This document shows positions 36,738 through 46,041 of a stretch of 64,000 bases of DNA, piece after piece (the stretch's first letter is position 1; each line of letters starts with the position of its first letter). Below the pieces are notes generated by a model. The model was given only the letters and a program-made list of their open reading frames with translations. It was not told where the DNA came from and made no database searches. Source of the stretch: an uncultured Lachnospiraceae bacterium (GTDB lineage Bacteria; Bacillota; Clostridia; Lachnospirales; Lachnospiraceae); assembly GCA_902786515.1 (NCBI GenBank), contig CADADA010000018.1:1-64000 (forward strand). The letters run 5' to 3'. Both the position numbers and the translations under genes were made by a program.

Positions 36738-38462
36738 ATGTATGAGGACATTATTGAGAAGATTCAGATAGAACGGTGGGAGGAGGCACGACTGTTGTTG
36801 CTTCAGGTATCACAGACAGATGATATATCTTGTATTCTAAATGCTACAGTAGATTTTCATTTTGGGGAATGGGAGTCGATGTTTAAGTGGCTTGAAAAAG
36901 GCATCAGATGTAATCCTGATAATGCAGAATTGTATTTGCTTCTTGGAAATTATTATGAAGAAAAAAATGTGAATCAGGCATATTTATGTTATGAAATGGC
37001 ATTGTCATTATGTAAAGAACAGAAAGATTATGACACAATTATGGCATACTTGAATAATTTGTCTGAGAGTTTTAGGGTGGATGTAAAGCCGTATTCGTAT
37101 ATAATCATTTCTTATAACAGTTTGAAAAAAACGAAGGACTGTATTGAAAGTATAAGAAAAAATGATATAGAGGGAACTTATGAAATTATTGTTGTGGATA
37201 ACGCATCTTCAGATGGCTCAAGGGAATGGCTTTTAGAATATAAAAATGAGTCGGATATAAAGATTATGTGCAATGAGGAAAATCGGGGATTTCCAATTGC
37301 ATGTAATCAGGGAATTAAGATGGCAGAGCCTGAAAATGACATTTTTTTGTTGAATAATGATGCCATTGTGACACCAAAATCCGTGTTTTGGCTGAGAATG
37401 GGATTATACAGTGATGAAAATGTGGGAGTGACGGGAAGTGTGTCAAATTGTGCAGGAAATCATCAGGCGGTATTTATAGAAGAGCATACCATGGAGAAGT
37501 TTGAAGAATACGCGTTTTCTAACAATGTGCTGATGGAAAGTCCGTATGAGATGAAAGTATATCTTATTGGATTTGCCATGATGATAAAAAGAAAGGCATT
37601 AGATGAGGTTGGCCTGTTAGATACACGTTTTACACCAGGAACTTTTGAGGATGTTGATTATGGAGTCAGGATGAATCAGGCATCGTGGAAAGTGATGCTG
37701 TGTAAAAATAGTTTTATCATACACATGAGTAAGGATAATGAAAATACCTGGTATAAAGTATATGGCATAAATAAAAATAAATTCAAGGAAAAATGGGGGA
37801 TGGATGTGAGTTATTACTCACATGCGAGAGAAGACATTATAGAGCTTATACAACGTGAAAAAAATGAGAAATTTAATGTTTTGGAAGTGGGATGCGGCAT
37901 GGGAGCTACATTATCAAGGATTAGCTCTGAGTGGAAGTATGCTACAGTGAAGGGAATCGAAATATCCGATGAGGTAGCCAGAATAGGACAGAATATCACG
38001 GATATTACAATTGGAAATATAGAAGAGATGAAGATAGATTATCCACAGGGAGAGTTCGATTATATTATTCTTGCGGATGTGTTAGAGCATATCCATAATC
38101 CTATTGCTGTTTTGGAAAAATTAAAGGGCTATCTTAAGCAGGATGGATGTTTTTTGTTCAGTATACCGAATATTGCCCATTTTTCTGTTATATGGCCCTT
38201 AATAAATGGAAGGTTTGACTATCAGAATGAGGGACTTTTAGATAGGACTCATGTTCATTTTTTTACTTTGGAAAGCATAAAAGGAATAATACAGGAATTG
38301 AATATGGATATTAAGTTTCTGGCTTATTTAAAATCTAACGATAGCGACAAGCCGGAAAATTTAGAGATAGTAAATCGACTGACTGAACTCACAGGTTCAC
38401 CGGAAGACAAATATAACTTTATGGCATATCAATACATTTTAAAAGTTGGAAACCGTAAATAA
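36738..38462 (+). CDS. TPR + GT2 + methyltransferase fusion protein
   Basis: A protein of about 574 residues with three parts. Residues 1-115 are TPR-like (CNPDNAELYLLLGNYYEE). Residues 120-360 are a GT2 domain (YIIISYNSLKKTKDCIES, VVDNASSDGSREWL, LLNNDAIV, and FEDVDYGVRM as the acceptor motif). Residues 385-574 are a SAM methyltransferase (VLEVGCGMGATLSRI, ADVLEHIHNP). It could add a sugar and methylate it. ATG 36738 follows GGGAGG by 7 bases. An in-frame ATG at 36699 precedes that site. Leads directly into the legionaminate cluster. Confidence 0.88.
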   Translation: MYEDIIEKIQIERWEEARLLLLQVSQTDDISCILNATVDFHFGEWESMFKWLEKGIRCNPDNAELYLLLGNYYEEKNVNQAYLCYEMALSLCKEQKDYDTIMAYLNNLSESFRVDVKPYSYIIISYNSLKKTKDCIESIRKNDIEGTYEIIVVDNASSDGSREWLLEYKNESDIKIMCNEENRGFPIACNQGIKMAEPENDIFLLNNDAIVTPKSVFWLRMGLYSDENVGVTGSVSNCAGNHQAVFIEEHTMEKFEEYAFSNNVLMESPYEMKVYLIGFAMMIKRKALDEVGLLDTRFTPGTFEDVDYGVRMNQASWKVMLCKNSFIIHMSKDNENTWYKVYGINKNKFKEKWGMDVSYYSHAREDIIELIQREKNEKFNVLEVGCGMGATLSRISSEWKYATVKGIEISDEVARIGQNITDITIGNIEEMKIDYPQGEFDYIILADVLEHIHNPIAVLEKLKGYLKQDGCFLFSIPNIAHFSVIWPLINGRFDYQNEGLLDRTHVHFFTLESIKGIIQELNMDIKFLAYLKSNDSDKPENLEIVNRLTELTGSPEDKYNFMAYQYILKVGNRK

Positions 38463-38495
38463 TAAAGAAATACAATACATTTTAAGGAGTCAGAT

Positions 38496-39704
38496 ATGTT
38501 TAATCTCGAACAGTTTATTGCAAAATATGTAACAAAGAGACCGGAGTCAATGTTTCTTAAAGATATAGAGAATAACAGAAAAGTGCTTAAAGAAAAAATA
38601 GAAGGGAAGTCCGTACTTGTAATCGGAGGTGCTGGAAGTATAGGCTCATCTTTTATTAAGGCTGTTCTTCCATTTAAACCTTCGTCACTTGTAGTGGCAG
38701 ATACCAATGAAAATACACTTGCTGAGCTTACAAGGGATTTGCGTTCGACAAAAGATATGTATATGCCGGAAGAGTACATTACATATCCGATGGACTTTGC
38801 CTCACCTGTCTTTAAGAAAATGTTTATCAGGCACAAGGGATTTGATATTGTCGGAAATTTTTCGGCACATAAGCATGTAAGGTCGGAAAAAGATATTTAT
38901 TCTGTAGAAGCACTTCTTCAAAATAATATTCTCCATGCAAAGGAATTACTGGATTTACTTGCACAGTTTCCGCCGGAGGAGTATTTTTGTGTATCAACAG
39001 ATAAGGCGGCAAATCCGGTAAATATTATGGGAGCATCAAAAAGAATTATGGAAGATTTGATTTTCAGTTATTCAGATAAGTTCCCTGTAAAGACAGCGCG
39101 CTTTGCAAATGTTGCATTTTCAAATGGTTCGCTTCCTTTTGGATTTTTGGAGAGAATTAAAAAGCAGCAGCCATTGTCAGCACCTTCGGATGTGTTGCGA
39201 TATTTTGTATCACCGGAAGAATCAGGGCAGATTTGTATGCTGTCATGTATGTTAGGTGAAAATCGTGCTATATTCTTCCCAAAGCTTGAAGAGGCACAGA
39301 TGATGACGTTTGATGCTATCGGAACAAAGCTTTTGGAGGAACATGGATATGAAGTGCTTATGTGTGATTCTGATGAAGAAGCGATAGAAAAGGCACAGGC
39401 ATTAAAAGAAGGAAGTCGGGTCTATCCTGTACATTATGCTGTGTCGGATACCTCCGGAGAAAAGGCATTTGAAGAATTTGTAACGGAGAGTGAAACTGCG
39501 GATATGAATCGGTTTTCTTCACTGGGAGTGATTACAGGTAAAGCAATTCCAAATCAGGAAAAACTTGAGGCATTTTTGGAACAATTGCAGAATGTATTTG
39601 AAAAAGATGAGACGAGTAAAGAAGAGGTCGTGGATATGATAAAAGAATACCTGCCTAATTTTGAACATATTGAAACTGGCAGGTCACTTGACAGCAAAAT
39701 GTAA
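38496..39704 (+). CDS. legB: Nucleotide-sugar 4,6-dehydratase (LegB-like)
   Basis: First committed enzyme of a legionaminic-acid-type pathway, making a 4-keto-6-deoxy intermediate from GDP- or UDP-GlcNAc. The 402-residue SDR has GGAGSIG at 44-50, SAHKHVR at 123-129, STDK at 167-170, and Met178 to Lys182 replacing the usual Tyr-x3-Lys. This is typical of CapD/FlaA1-type dehydratases. The next gene is LegC-like, 24 bp after the stop. A C-terminal extension (about 280-402) is present. The symbol is given by pathway context; a UDP-GlcNAc enzyme of another pathway is possible but less likely. Confidence 0.82.
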   Translation: MFNLEQFIAKYVTKRPESMFLKDIENNRKVLKEKIEGKSVLVIGGAGSIGSSFIKAVLPFKPSSLVVADTNENTLAELTRDLRSTKDMYMPEEYITYPMDFASPVFKKMFIRHKGFDIVGNFSAHKHVRSEKDIYSVEALLQNNILHAKELLDLLAQFPPEEYFCVSTDKAANPVNIMGASKRIMEDLIFSYSDKFPVKTARFANVAFSNGSLPFGFLERIKKQQPLSAPSDVLRYFVSPEESGQICMLSCMLGENRAIFFPKLEEAQMMTFDAIGTKLLEEHGYEVLMCDSDEEAIEKAQALKEGSRVYPVHYAVSDTSGEKAFEEFVTESETADMNRFSSLGVITGKAIPNQEKLEAFLEQLQNVFEKDETSKEEVVDMIKEYLPNFEHIETGRSLDSKM

Positions 39705-39727
39705 ATGCATACGGAATGGAGATTAAT

Positions 39728-40906
39728 ATGGATAGATTTATTCCGCTTTCAATACCAAATTTTGAAGGCAATGAAAGAAAATACGTGGATGATGCACTAA
39801 AGCAGGGCTGGGTTTCTACGGGCGGTGCTTATATTACAAAACTGGAAGAACAGATGGCAGAGTTTTTACATACTGACAATGTGGCGGCATGTCAGAGTGG
39901 AACATCAGCACTCCATTTATCATTAATTGAAGCAGGAGTCCTTCCGGGAGATACGGTTATTGTACCGGCACTTACGTTTATAGCTGCTGTAAATCCGGTA
40001 AAGTATCAGTTTGCAAATCCGGTCTTTATGGATTGTGATGAAAGTCTTTGCATAGATCCGCTAAAGCTTAGGAGTTTTTGTGAAGATGAATGTGAGTTTG
40101 ATGGTGAATCACTTATTTATAAAGAGAGTGTAGTAAAGGCAGTCGTTGTTGTTCATGTATTTGGAAATATGGCAGATATGGAAGCAATCATGGATATTGC
40201 GGGAAAGTATCATATAAAGGTAGTTGAGGATGCAACGGAAGCATTGGGGACATGCTATACGGATGGAAAATACGTAGGAAAATTTGCAGGGACTATAGGA
40301 GATTTTGGTGCATACAGCTTTAATGGTAACAAGATTATCACTACAGGCGGAGGCGGAGCGGTAACATCAAACAAAGCCGAAACGGTGGACCATTTGCGTT
40401 TTTTATCTACACAGGCAAAAACAGATTCACATTTCTATGTGCACGATGAGATTGGATACAATTATCGTATGACAAATCTGCAGGCGGCTCTCGGGGTAGC
40501 ACAGATGGAAGAACTGCCGGAGTTTATTGACAGAAAGCAAAAAAATTACAGGCAGTACGAAAAAGAGTTTGAGGGTTATCCGTTTGTAAAATTATTATCA
40601 TTTAGAAAAGGCACGTTATCCAATAAATGGTTTTATTCACTGGAAATAGACAGAGACAAAGTTTCAGTGCCAATGAGGGATATTATTTTAGCATTAGAAA
40701 AAAAGGGAATACAGACAAGGGCAATATGGGGACTGATTCATCTTCAAAAACCTTATGTTAATGAGGATACATACCGTATAGAAAAAGCGGTTTACTATGC
40801 GTCTTCCATATTGAATATTCCGTGTAGTACACAGATTACTTCTGAAGAGATAAGTATTGTAAGTAATGAGATAAAAAGACTGTTAGAGGAGCTTGCGAAT
40901 GTATAA
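39728..40906 (+). CDS. legC: PLP-dependent sugar aminotransferase (LegC-like)
   Basis: DegT/DnrJ/EryC1 family aminotransferase of about 392 residues that adds the C4 amino group to the keto sugar made by LegB. ACQSGTSALHL near 61, VEDATEALG near 171 and SFNGNKIITTGGGG with the PLP lysine at residue 202 are all present. Start 39728 is preferred over 39716 because GGAG (39718-39721) lies 6 bases upstream. The 3' end overlaps the next gene by 8 bp, so it is translationally coupled. Confidence 0.88.
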   Translation: MDRFIPLSIPNFEGNERKYVDDALKQGWVSTGGAYITKLEEQMAEFLHTDNVAACQSGTSALHLSLIEAGVLPGDTVIVPALTFIAAVNPVKYQFANPVFMDCDESLCIDPLKLRSFCEDECEFDGESLIYKESVVKAVVVVHVFGNMADMEAIMDIAGKYHIKVVEDATEALGTCYTDGKYVGKFAGTIGDFGAYSFNGNKIITTGGGGAVTSNKAETVDHLRFLSTQAKTDSHFYVHDEIGYNYRMTNLQAALGVAQMEELPEFIDRKQKNYRQYEKEFEGYPFVKLLSFRKGTLSNKWFYSLEIDRDKVSVPMRDIILALEKKGIQTRAIWGLIHLQKPYVNEDTYRIEKAVYYASSILNIPCSTQITSEEISIVSNEIKRLLEELANV

Positions 40907-41948
40907 TAAAGAGATTGAAAAATTGATTGGTCCTAATAAACTGACCGTAGTGGAGGCGATGCGAAGTATTGATAAAAATGCCTGCGGTATTTTATTCATT
41001 GTGGATGAGAATGAAAAACTGATTGGATGTGTTACGGACGGAGATATAAGACGTTATCTTCTTGCAGGAGGTAAGCTTGAGGATAGTATAGAAAAAGCAG
41101 TTAATAAAAAAATTAAGAAAGCAAAAACACTTGATTCGGCAAGACGTTTATTTGATCAGAGAAATTATATTGCCATACCCATAGTGGATTCAAAAGGAGT
41201 TATCATAGATGTATATCTTGGAGAGGATACTTATGTAAAGCCAAAGGCTCCTCTTAATATTCCGGTTGTTATAAACGCAGGCGGGCGTGGAACTAGGCTA
41301 GACCCTTTTACCAGAGTTCTGCCAAAACCACTTATTCCGGTGGGTGAACTTCCAATCATCGAGCATATTATGAAGCAGTTTCAGGGATATGCCTGTGAGG
41401 ATTTTCATGTTATTGTAAATTACAAACGTGAACTTATAAAAGCATATTTTCATGAAAATGAAAATCGTTATCAGATAAAATGGTATGATGAAGAACAACC
41501 ACTTGGAACAGGGGGAGGCTTAAGTCTTTTAAAGGGAAAGATGAATGAGACTTTCTTTTTCACGAATTGTGATAACCTTTTGACTGCAAATTATAATAGT
41601 ATGTTAAAGTTCCATCGTGAAAATCATAATGTTATTACCATGATATGTGCTTACAGAAATCTATCGATTCCATATGGTGTTGTGGATATGGGTGTAAATG
41701 GTACGATAGAGGGAATGAGGGAAAAGCCGATGCTATCTTTCTTGACGAATACGGGAATATACATTGTTGAGCCAGAGGTGCTTGATGATATCGAAGATGG
41801 AGTGGCGATAGGATTTCCTGATATTTTGGAGGGGCAGAGAAAAAAAGGAAAGAATGTAGCAGTATTTCCGGTAAGTGAAAATGACTGGATGGATATGGGA
41901 CAGTTTTCGGAGCTTGAGAAAATGAGGAAGAAGTTATATGGAGATTAG
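40899..41948 (+). CDS. ptmE: PtmE-like CBS/nucleotidyltransferase
   Basis: Residues 1-110 carry a CBS-domain pair (ACGILFIVDENEKLIGCVTD). Residues 120-350 form a sugar-phosphate nucleotidyltransferase with NAGGRGTRLDP at 126-136 and VLPKPLIPVG. PtmE makes GDP-glucosamine in Campylobacter, the entry to GDP-linked legionaminic acid synthesis. The same position between legC and the later genes is common in Firmicutes. ATG 40899 is chosen over TTG 40893 because AGAGGAG ends 7 bases before it. This supports a GDP-sugar rather than UDP-sugar route here. Confidence 0.87.
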   Translation: MYNKEIEKLIGPNKLTVVEAMRSIDKNACGILFIVDENEKLIGCVTDGDIRRYLLAGGKLEDSIEKAVNKKIKKAKTLDSARRLFDQRNYIAIPIVDSKGVIIDVYLGEDTYVKPKAPLNIPVVINAGGRGTRLDPFTRVLPKPLIPVGELPIIEHIMKQFQGYACEDFHVIVNYKRELIKAYFHENENRYQIKWYDEEQPLGTGGGLSLLKGKMNETFFFTNCDNLLTANYNSMLKFHRENHNVITMICAYRNLSIPYGVVDMGVNGTIEGMREKPMLSFLTNTGIYIVEPEVLDDIEDGVAIGFPDILEGQRKKGKNVAVFPVSENDWMDMGQFSELEKMRKKLYGD

Positions 41949-41950
41949 AT

Positions 41951-43012
41951 ATGGAATTGGGAAGTGAATATCATCTTTCATTATCCAGCTTATGCAAAGC
42001 AGATTATGATTTGTTTCAGTATTTATCTGAGTTTGAGACCGTTAGATTTTATGATAGTGGAAGAAGTGCAATTAAGGTTGTATCAGCAGCTTTAGATAGA
42101 AGCGAAAGGGTTCTTTTGCCGGAATTTATCTGTGAATCTGTTATAAATTGTTTTGATGGTGACAGTATTGATTTTTACCATTTAAATTCTGATTTTAGTG
42201 TTGATATAGAGAGTTTAAAAAATAAAATGACAAAATCCACAAGATTAATATTTCTCATGCATTATTTTGGTGCCGTGCAACCTAAGAATGTTTTGAGCGA
42301 AATAAGAAGTCTCGCGGAGAAAAATTCGTGTATCGTTCTTGAAGATACAACACACAGTATTTTTTCAGCTAAGAGAACTATAGGGGATTATGTTGTGGCA
42401 AGCGTAAGAAAATGGATGCCTATTGCCGGCGGTGGGGTATTGTATACTCTGAGTGATAAATTGGACTTAGGAAACGCCACATATAAAAAAGATTGTGATA
42501 ATAAACGTTTGACAGGAATGGTTATGAAAGATTTATTTCTACATCAAGGATTAGAATGTAACAAGGAATACAGAGAGATATTTAAAATGTGTGAGGAGAG
42601 TCTTGATGAAAGGATAGATATATTTCAGATTTCAGATTTTTCAAGGTTTATTATATCCTGTATGGATATTCATGATATCATTGCGAGACGTCAGTCAAAT
42701 TACAGGTACTTGTTGGAAAGACTTAGGAAAATTAAGCTGTCACCTGAGGTTGAGTTTGAGAAAACAGAGTGTCCGCTGGTGCTTCCTGTCCGGATTAAAA
42801 ATCGCGATGCGGTAAGACATTTGTTGATGGAACACAAGGTGTACTGTGCTGTTCATTGGCCGTTTGATGGGTTAATGCAGGAGGATAGAAATTTTGCAAA
42901 GAAAAATGCAGAAGAATTAATATCTTTGCCGATAGACCAAAGATATAGTGAAAAAGATATGGATTATTTAGCAGACGTGCTTGCGGAATGCAGAGGAGAA
43001 ATCATATGTTAA
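41951..43012 (+). CDS. DegT/DnrJ-like PLP-fold protein
   Basis: A 353-residue fold-type I PLP protein: FYDSGRSAIKVVS near residue 34, LEDTTHSIFSAKR near 131, and VASVRKWMPIAGGG with a candidate PLP lysine at 154. It resembles aminotransferases of the DegT group but is divergent from LegC. It starts 3 bp after ptmE and overlaps the following acyltransferase-like gene by 7 bp, so these two probably act together. The step is unknown. It could make a second amino group or an unusual N-acyl donor for the nonulosonic acid. Confidence 0.68.
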   Translation: MELGSEYHLSLSSLCKADYDLFQYLSEFETVRFYDSGRSAIKVVSAALDRSERVLLPEFICESVINCFDGDSIDFYHLNSDFSVDIESLKNKMTKSTRLIFLMHYFGAVQPKNVLSEIRSLAEKNSCIVLEDTTHSIFSAKRTIGDYVVASVRKWMPIAGGGVLYTLSDKLDLGNATYKKDCDNKRLTGMVMKDLFLHQGLECNKEYREIFKMCEESLDERIDIFQISDFSRFIISCMDIHDIIARRQSNYRYLLERLRKIKLSPEVEFEKTECPLVLPVRIKNRDAVRHLLMEHKVYCAVHWPFDGLMQEDRNFAKKNAEELISLPIDQRYSEKDMDYLADVLAECRGEIIC

Positions 43013-44058
43013 ATGTGTATACAATTAAAGATAGAGATAAGTGGAATGATATTGTAAAATCATTTAGAAATTGGGATGTATATTATTTATATGAGTATGC
43101 ACATTCCTTTATGATTCATGGAGATGGAGAACCACTGCTGATAGATTATGCAGATGAGGAGTCACATGTTTGTTATGTGGTAATGCAATCTGATATTGCT
43201 TCATCAGGAAAATTTGAAAATTTACTTGAAAAGAATACATATTTTGATTGGGAAACACCGTATGGATATGGAGGACCTTTGTCAGATTCAATGGTTTCTG
43301 AGAAGTCTCAAAATCTGTTTTTGGCTGAATTATCAGAGTATTGTAAGGAAAATGGAGTTGTTTCACAATTTGTGAGATTTCATCCGGTGCTTGGTAATGA
43401 TAAGTTAGTTCCAAAGGTGATAGAACCACGGTATCTTAGAGATACAATATACATTGATACATCCTCAGAAGCATTGATTATGCAGAATATGGATACAAAA
43501 AACAGAAATATGGTTAGAAAAGCTGTAAAAAATGGTGTGACTATAGAGGAAAGACCTGTTGAGGATTACAAGGATTTTATTTCTATGTATGAGCAAACGA
43601 TGTTGCGGGATAATGCGGACGAGTACTATATGTTTGATGACGAATATTTTAAGTCACAGTCACAGCTGAGTGAATATGCCTCTCTTTTTTATGCTGTAAG
43701 AAATGGCAGGAGAATATCGGGCGCGATTATGTATTATAACAATAGGTTTATGCATTATCATCTATCAGGTACGTTTGCGGAGGAACGGTCATATTCACCG
43801 GGAAATTTGCTGTTGTATGAGGCTGCATGCAGGGCTTCAAAAATGGGTATTAGTAAGTTCCATCTGGGAGGAGGAATAGAGCCCGATGATAGTTTGTTTA
43901 GTTTTAAGAAGAAGTTCAACAAGAATGGAAGACTGCCATTTGTAGTAGGAAGAACTATTTTCAATGAAAACGGTTATGAAGACTTGATGAAGTTAAGAAA
44001 GCAGGCAGATGAAAAATTTGATATTCATAATAACAGGATGATACAATACCGCAGGTAA
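43006..44058 (+). CDS. FemAB/GNAT-type acyltransferase
   Basis: A 350-residue protein of the GNAT_FemAB group. Features are TKNRNMVRKAVKNGVTIEE near 165, MHYHLSGTFAEERSYSPG near 245, then LLLYEAACRASKMGISKFHLGG. These match the acyl- or aminoacyl-transfer fold used by Fem proteins and related N-acyltransferases. ATG 43006 has GAGGAG 7 bases upstream and is preferred over the ATG at 42988. No LbH-type LegH acetyltransferase is present in the cluster. This protein is the best candidate for acylating the 4-amino group of the intermediate. Confidence 0.75.
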   Translation: MLNVYTIKDRDKWNDIVKSFRNWDVYYLYEYAHSFMIHGDGEPLLIDYADEESHVCYVVMQSDIASSGKFENLLEKNTYFDWETPYGYGGPLSDSMVSEKSQNLFLAELSEYCKENGVVSQFVRFHPVLGNDKLVPKVIEPRYLRDTIYIDTSSEALIMQNMDTKNRNMVRKAVKNGVTIEERPVEDYKDFISMYEQTMLRDNADEYYMFDDEYFKSQSQLSEYASLFYAVRNGRRISGAIMYYNNRFMHYHLSGTFAEERSYSPGNLLLYEAACRASKMGISKFHLGGGIEPDDSLFSFKKKFNKNGRLPFVVGRTIFNENGYEDLMKLRKQADEKFDIHNNRMIQYRR

Positions 44059-44080
44059 TGTGTTGAAGGGTGAAAGGTGA

Positions 44081-45265
44081 ATGGATGATATGAAATATAA
44101 AGTGTGTGTTATTACGGGGACAAGGGCTGATTATGGTTTGTTGAGAAACCTTATTTTCAGATTGTATAATAATCACAAAATAGATTTCAGGCTGGTTGTG
44201 ACAGGAAGTCACTTGAGCAGTGAATTTGGAAACACTCAGGATGAAATTATAAAAGATGGCATTGAAAGTTATATTAAGATTCCTATTCTGCTGGAGGATG
44301 ATTCAAAAGCAGGAATGGCAAAAGCAACGGGAGATGCCATGATAAAGTTTGCAGAATATTTTAATAATGAATCCCCGGATTTATTGATTGTGTTAGGTGA
44401 CAGGTATGAGATTTTAGCTGCTGCGATTGCTGCAAGAATGTGTGGAATTGCAATTGCACATTTATCTGGTGGTGATGTAACAGAGGGAGCAGTTGACGAT
44501 GCAATTCGTCATGCAATTACTAAGATGAGTGAGTTGCATTTTCCAGGATGCGAACAGTCTGCCAGGCGGCTTATTCAGATGGGTGAACAACCTGAAAATG
44601 TATATAATGTGGGAGAACCAGGGGTTGAAAATTGTTTGAAACTGCAAACGTTAAGCAGACAAGAGCTGGAGAAAAATCTCAATTTTAAATATATAACAAA
44701 ACATTATTGTGTGGTAACATTTCATCCGGTTACGATGGAGAATAATACGGGTATCTGTCAAGTGGAAGAATTGATAAAAGCTATGGATTCCATACCGGAC
44801 ATGGGATATATCGTAACAATGGCAAATGCGGATGCCGGAGGCAGGGCTATTAATGATCACTGGCTTCAGGAACAAAAAAAACATGAAAATTGGCTGGTGG
44901 TACCCTCTTTGGGCGTGGTGCGTTATCTTTCGGCGGTAAGATATGCCAGGGCTGTTATTGGCAATTCTTCAAGTGGAATTGTGGAAGCTCCTGCGTTGGG
45001 CATCCCGACTGTCAATATCGGAGACAGACAAAAAGGGAGAATGATTGCAGATAGTGTGTTGTGCTGTGAACCGGTGTGTGACAGTATTGAAACTGCAATA
45101 AAGAGAGCAATTTCTGAAGAATTTCATATCTTGGCAGAAAATGTTTTTTCACCTTTCGGGGATGGAACGACATCAGAGCAGATTGAGAAAATTATTTTGG
45201 AATATTTGGAAGGCAATAAATTAAAAAAAGAAAAACAATTCTTTGATATTGATTTTAAAAATTAG
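44081..45265 (+). CDS. legG: Hydrolysing UDP-sugar 2-epimerase (LegG/NeuC family)
   Basis: Converts the NDP-linked diamino sugar to free 2,4-diacetamido-2,4,6-trideoxymannose while releasing the nucleotide. GTRADYGLLRNL at the start, LGDRYEILAAAIAAR near 107, HLSGGDVTEGAVDDAIRHA near 127 and GNSSSGIVEAPALG near 293 mark the family. Lies before NeuA- and NeuB-type genes. AAAGG lies 3 bases before ATG 44081 and 12 before ATG 44090, so the start is one of these. Length 394 is normal. Confidence 0.92.
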   Translation: MDDMKYKVCVITGTRADYGLLRNLIFRLYNNHKIDFRLVVTGSHLSSEFGNTQDEIIKDGIESYIKIPILLEDDSKAGMAKATGDAMIKFAEYFNNESPDLLIVLGDRYEILAAAIAARMCGIAIAHLSGGDVTEGAVDDAIRHAITKMSELHFPGCEQSARRLIQMGEQPENVYNVGEPGVENCLKLQTLSRQELEKNLNFKYITKHYCVVTFHPVTMENNTGICQVEELIKAMDSIPDMGYIVTMANADAGGRAINDHWLQEQKKHENWLVVPSLGVVRYLSAVRYARAVIGNSSSGIVEAPALGIPTVNIGDRQKGRMIADSVLCCEPVCDSIETAIKRAISEEFHILAENVFSPFGDGTTSEQIEKIILEYLEGNKLKKEKQFFDIDFKN

Positions 45266-45330
45266 CTGTTATCATTGCGTGATGTCAGTAATTATAAATC
45301 GATTTATTACGTGTAAGGAGAGTGTCTTAT

Positions 45331-46041
45331 TTGAGAAAAATCGCTATTATACCTGCCAGAAGTGGCTCGAAAGGTTTAAAGGATAAAAATATAAAGCTGC
45401 TAAATGGAAAGCCTTTAGTTGCATATACCATTGAAGCGGCATTGCAATCAGGCATTTTTGACATAGTGCATGTTTCTACTGATTCGGAAATGTATGCAAG
45501 GATCGGAAGGGAGCATGGGGCGGATGTCCCGTTTTTAAGGGATGCAGGTAATTCTGGCGATTCTTCTTCTTCATGGGATGTTGTTAGGGAGGTTCTCTCA
45601 AAATATGAAAGTGTTGGTGAAACATTTGATGTATGTGTGTTATTGCAGCCGACTTCACCGATGAGAAATTCTGTGAATATTCAGGAGGCATATAAACTAT
45701 TTACCGAAAAAAATGCAAAATCTCTTTCGAGTGTGACAGAAGTTGATCATCCTGTGCAGTGGTGTTTTCGCTTAAATGAATCACATTCCATGGAAGAATT
45801 TTCAAAATCGCCTTACAAGGATAGCAGAAGGCAGGAATTGGAAAAGAATTATAGAGAAAATGGTGCCATTTATATTGTGAAAACGGAGGATATCTGTAAT
45901 CCTGAGTTTGAGTTTTACACACCTGAATGTTTTGCTTATGTAATGGATAGAAGCAGAAGTATTGACATAGACACTATGCAAGACTTTTTGATTGCAGAAG
46001 TGTTGATGGGAATGGAGGAACGAGTGAATGAACTTGAGTAA
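45331..46041 (+). CDS. legF: CMP-legionaminate synthetase (NeuA family)
   Basis: CMP-nonulosonate cytidylyltransferase that activates legionaminic acid with CTP. The start RKIAIIPARSGSKGLKDKN is the family signature. LLQPTSPMRN near 109 and YRENGAIYIVK near 175 follow. The TTG at 45331 is taken as start because AAGGAG (45315-45320) lies 10 bases before it. The in-frame GTG at 45322 is only 1 base from that site. It overlaps the synthase gene by 14 bp. Confidence 0.92.
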   Translation: MRKIAIIPARSGSKGLKDKNIKLLNGKPLVAYTIEAALQSGIFDIVHVSTDSEMYARIGREHGADVPFLRDAGNSGDSSSSWDVVREVLSKYESVGETFDVCVLLQPTSPMRNSVNIQEAYKLFTEKNAKSLSSVTEVDHPVQWCFRLNESHSMEEFSKSPYKDSRRQELEKNYRENGAIYIVKTEDICNPEFEFYTPECFAYVMDRSRSIDIDTMQDFLIAEVLMGMEERVNELE

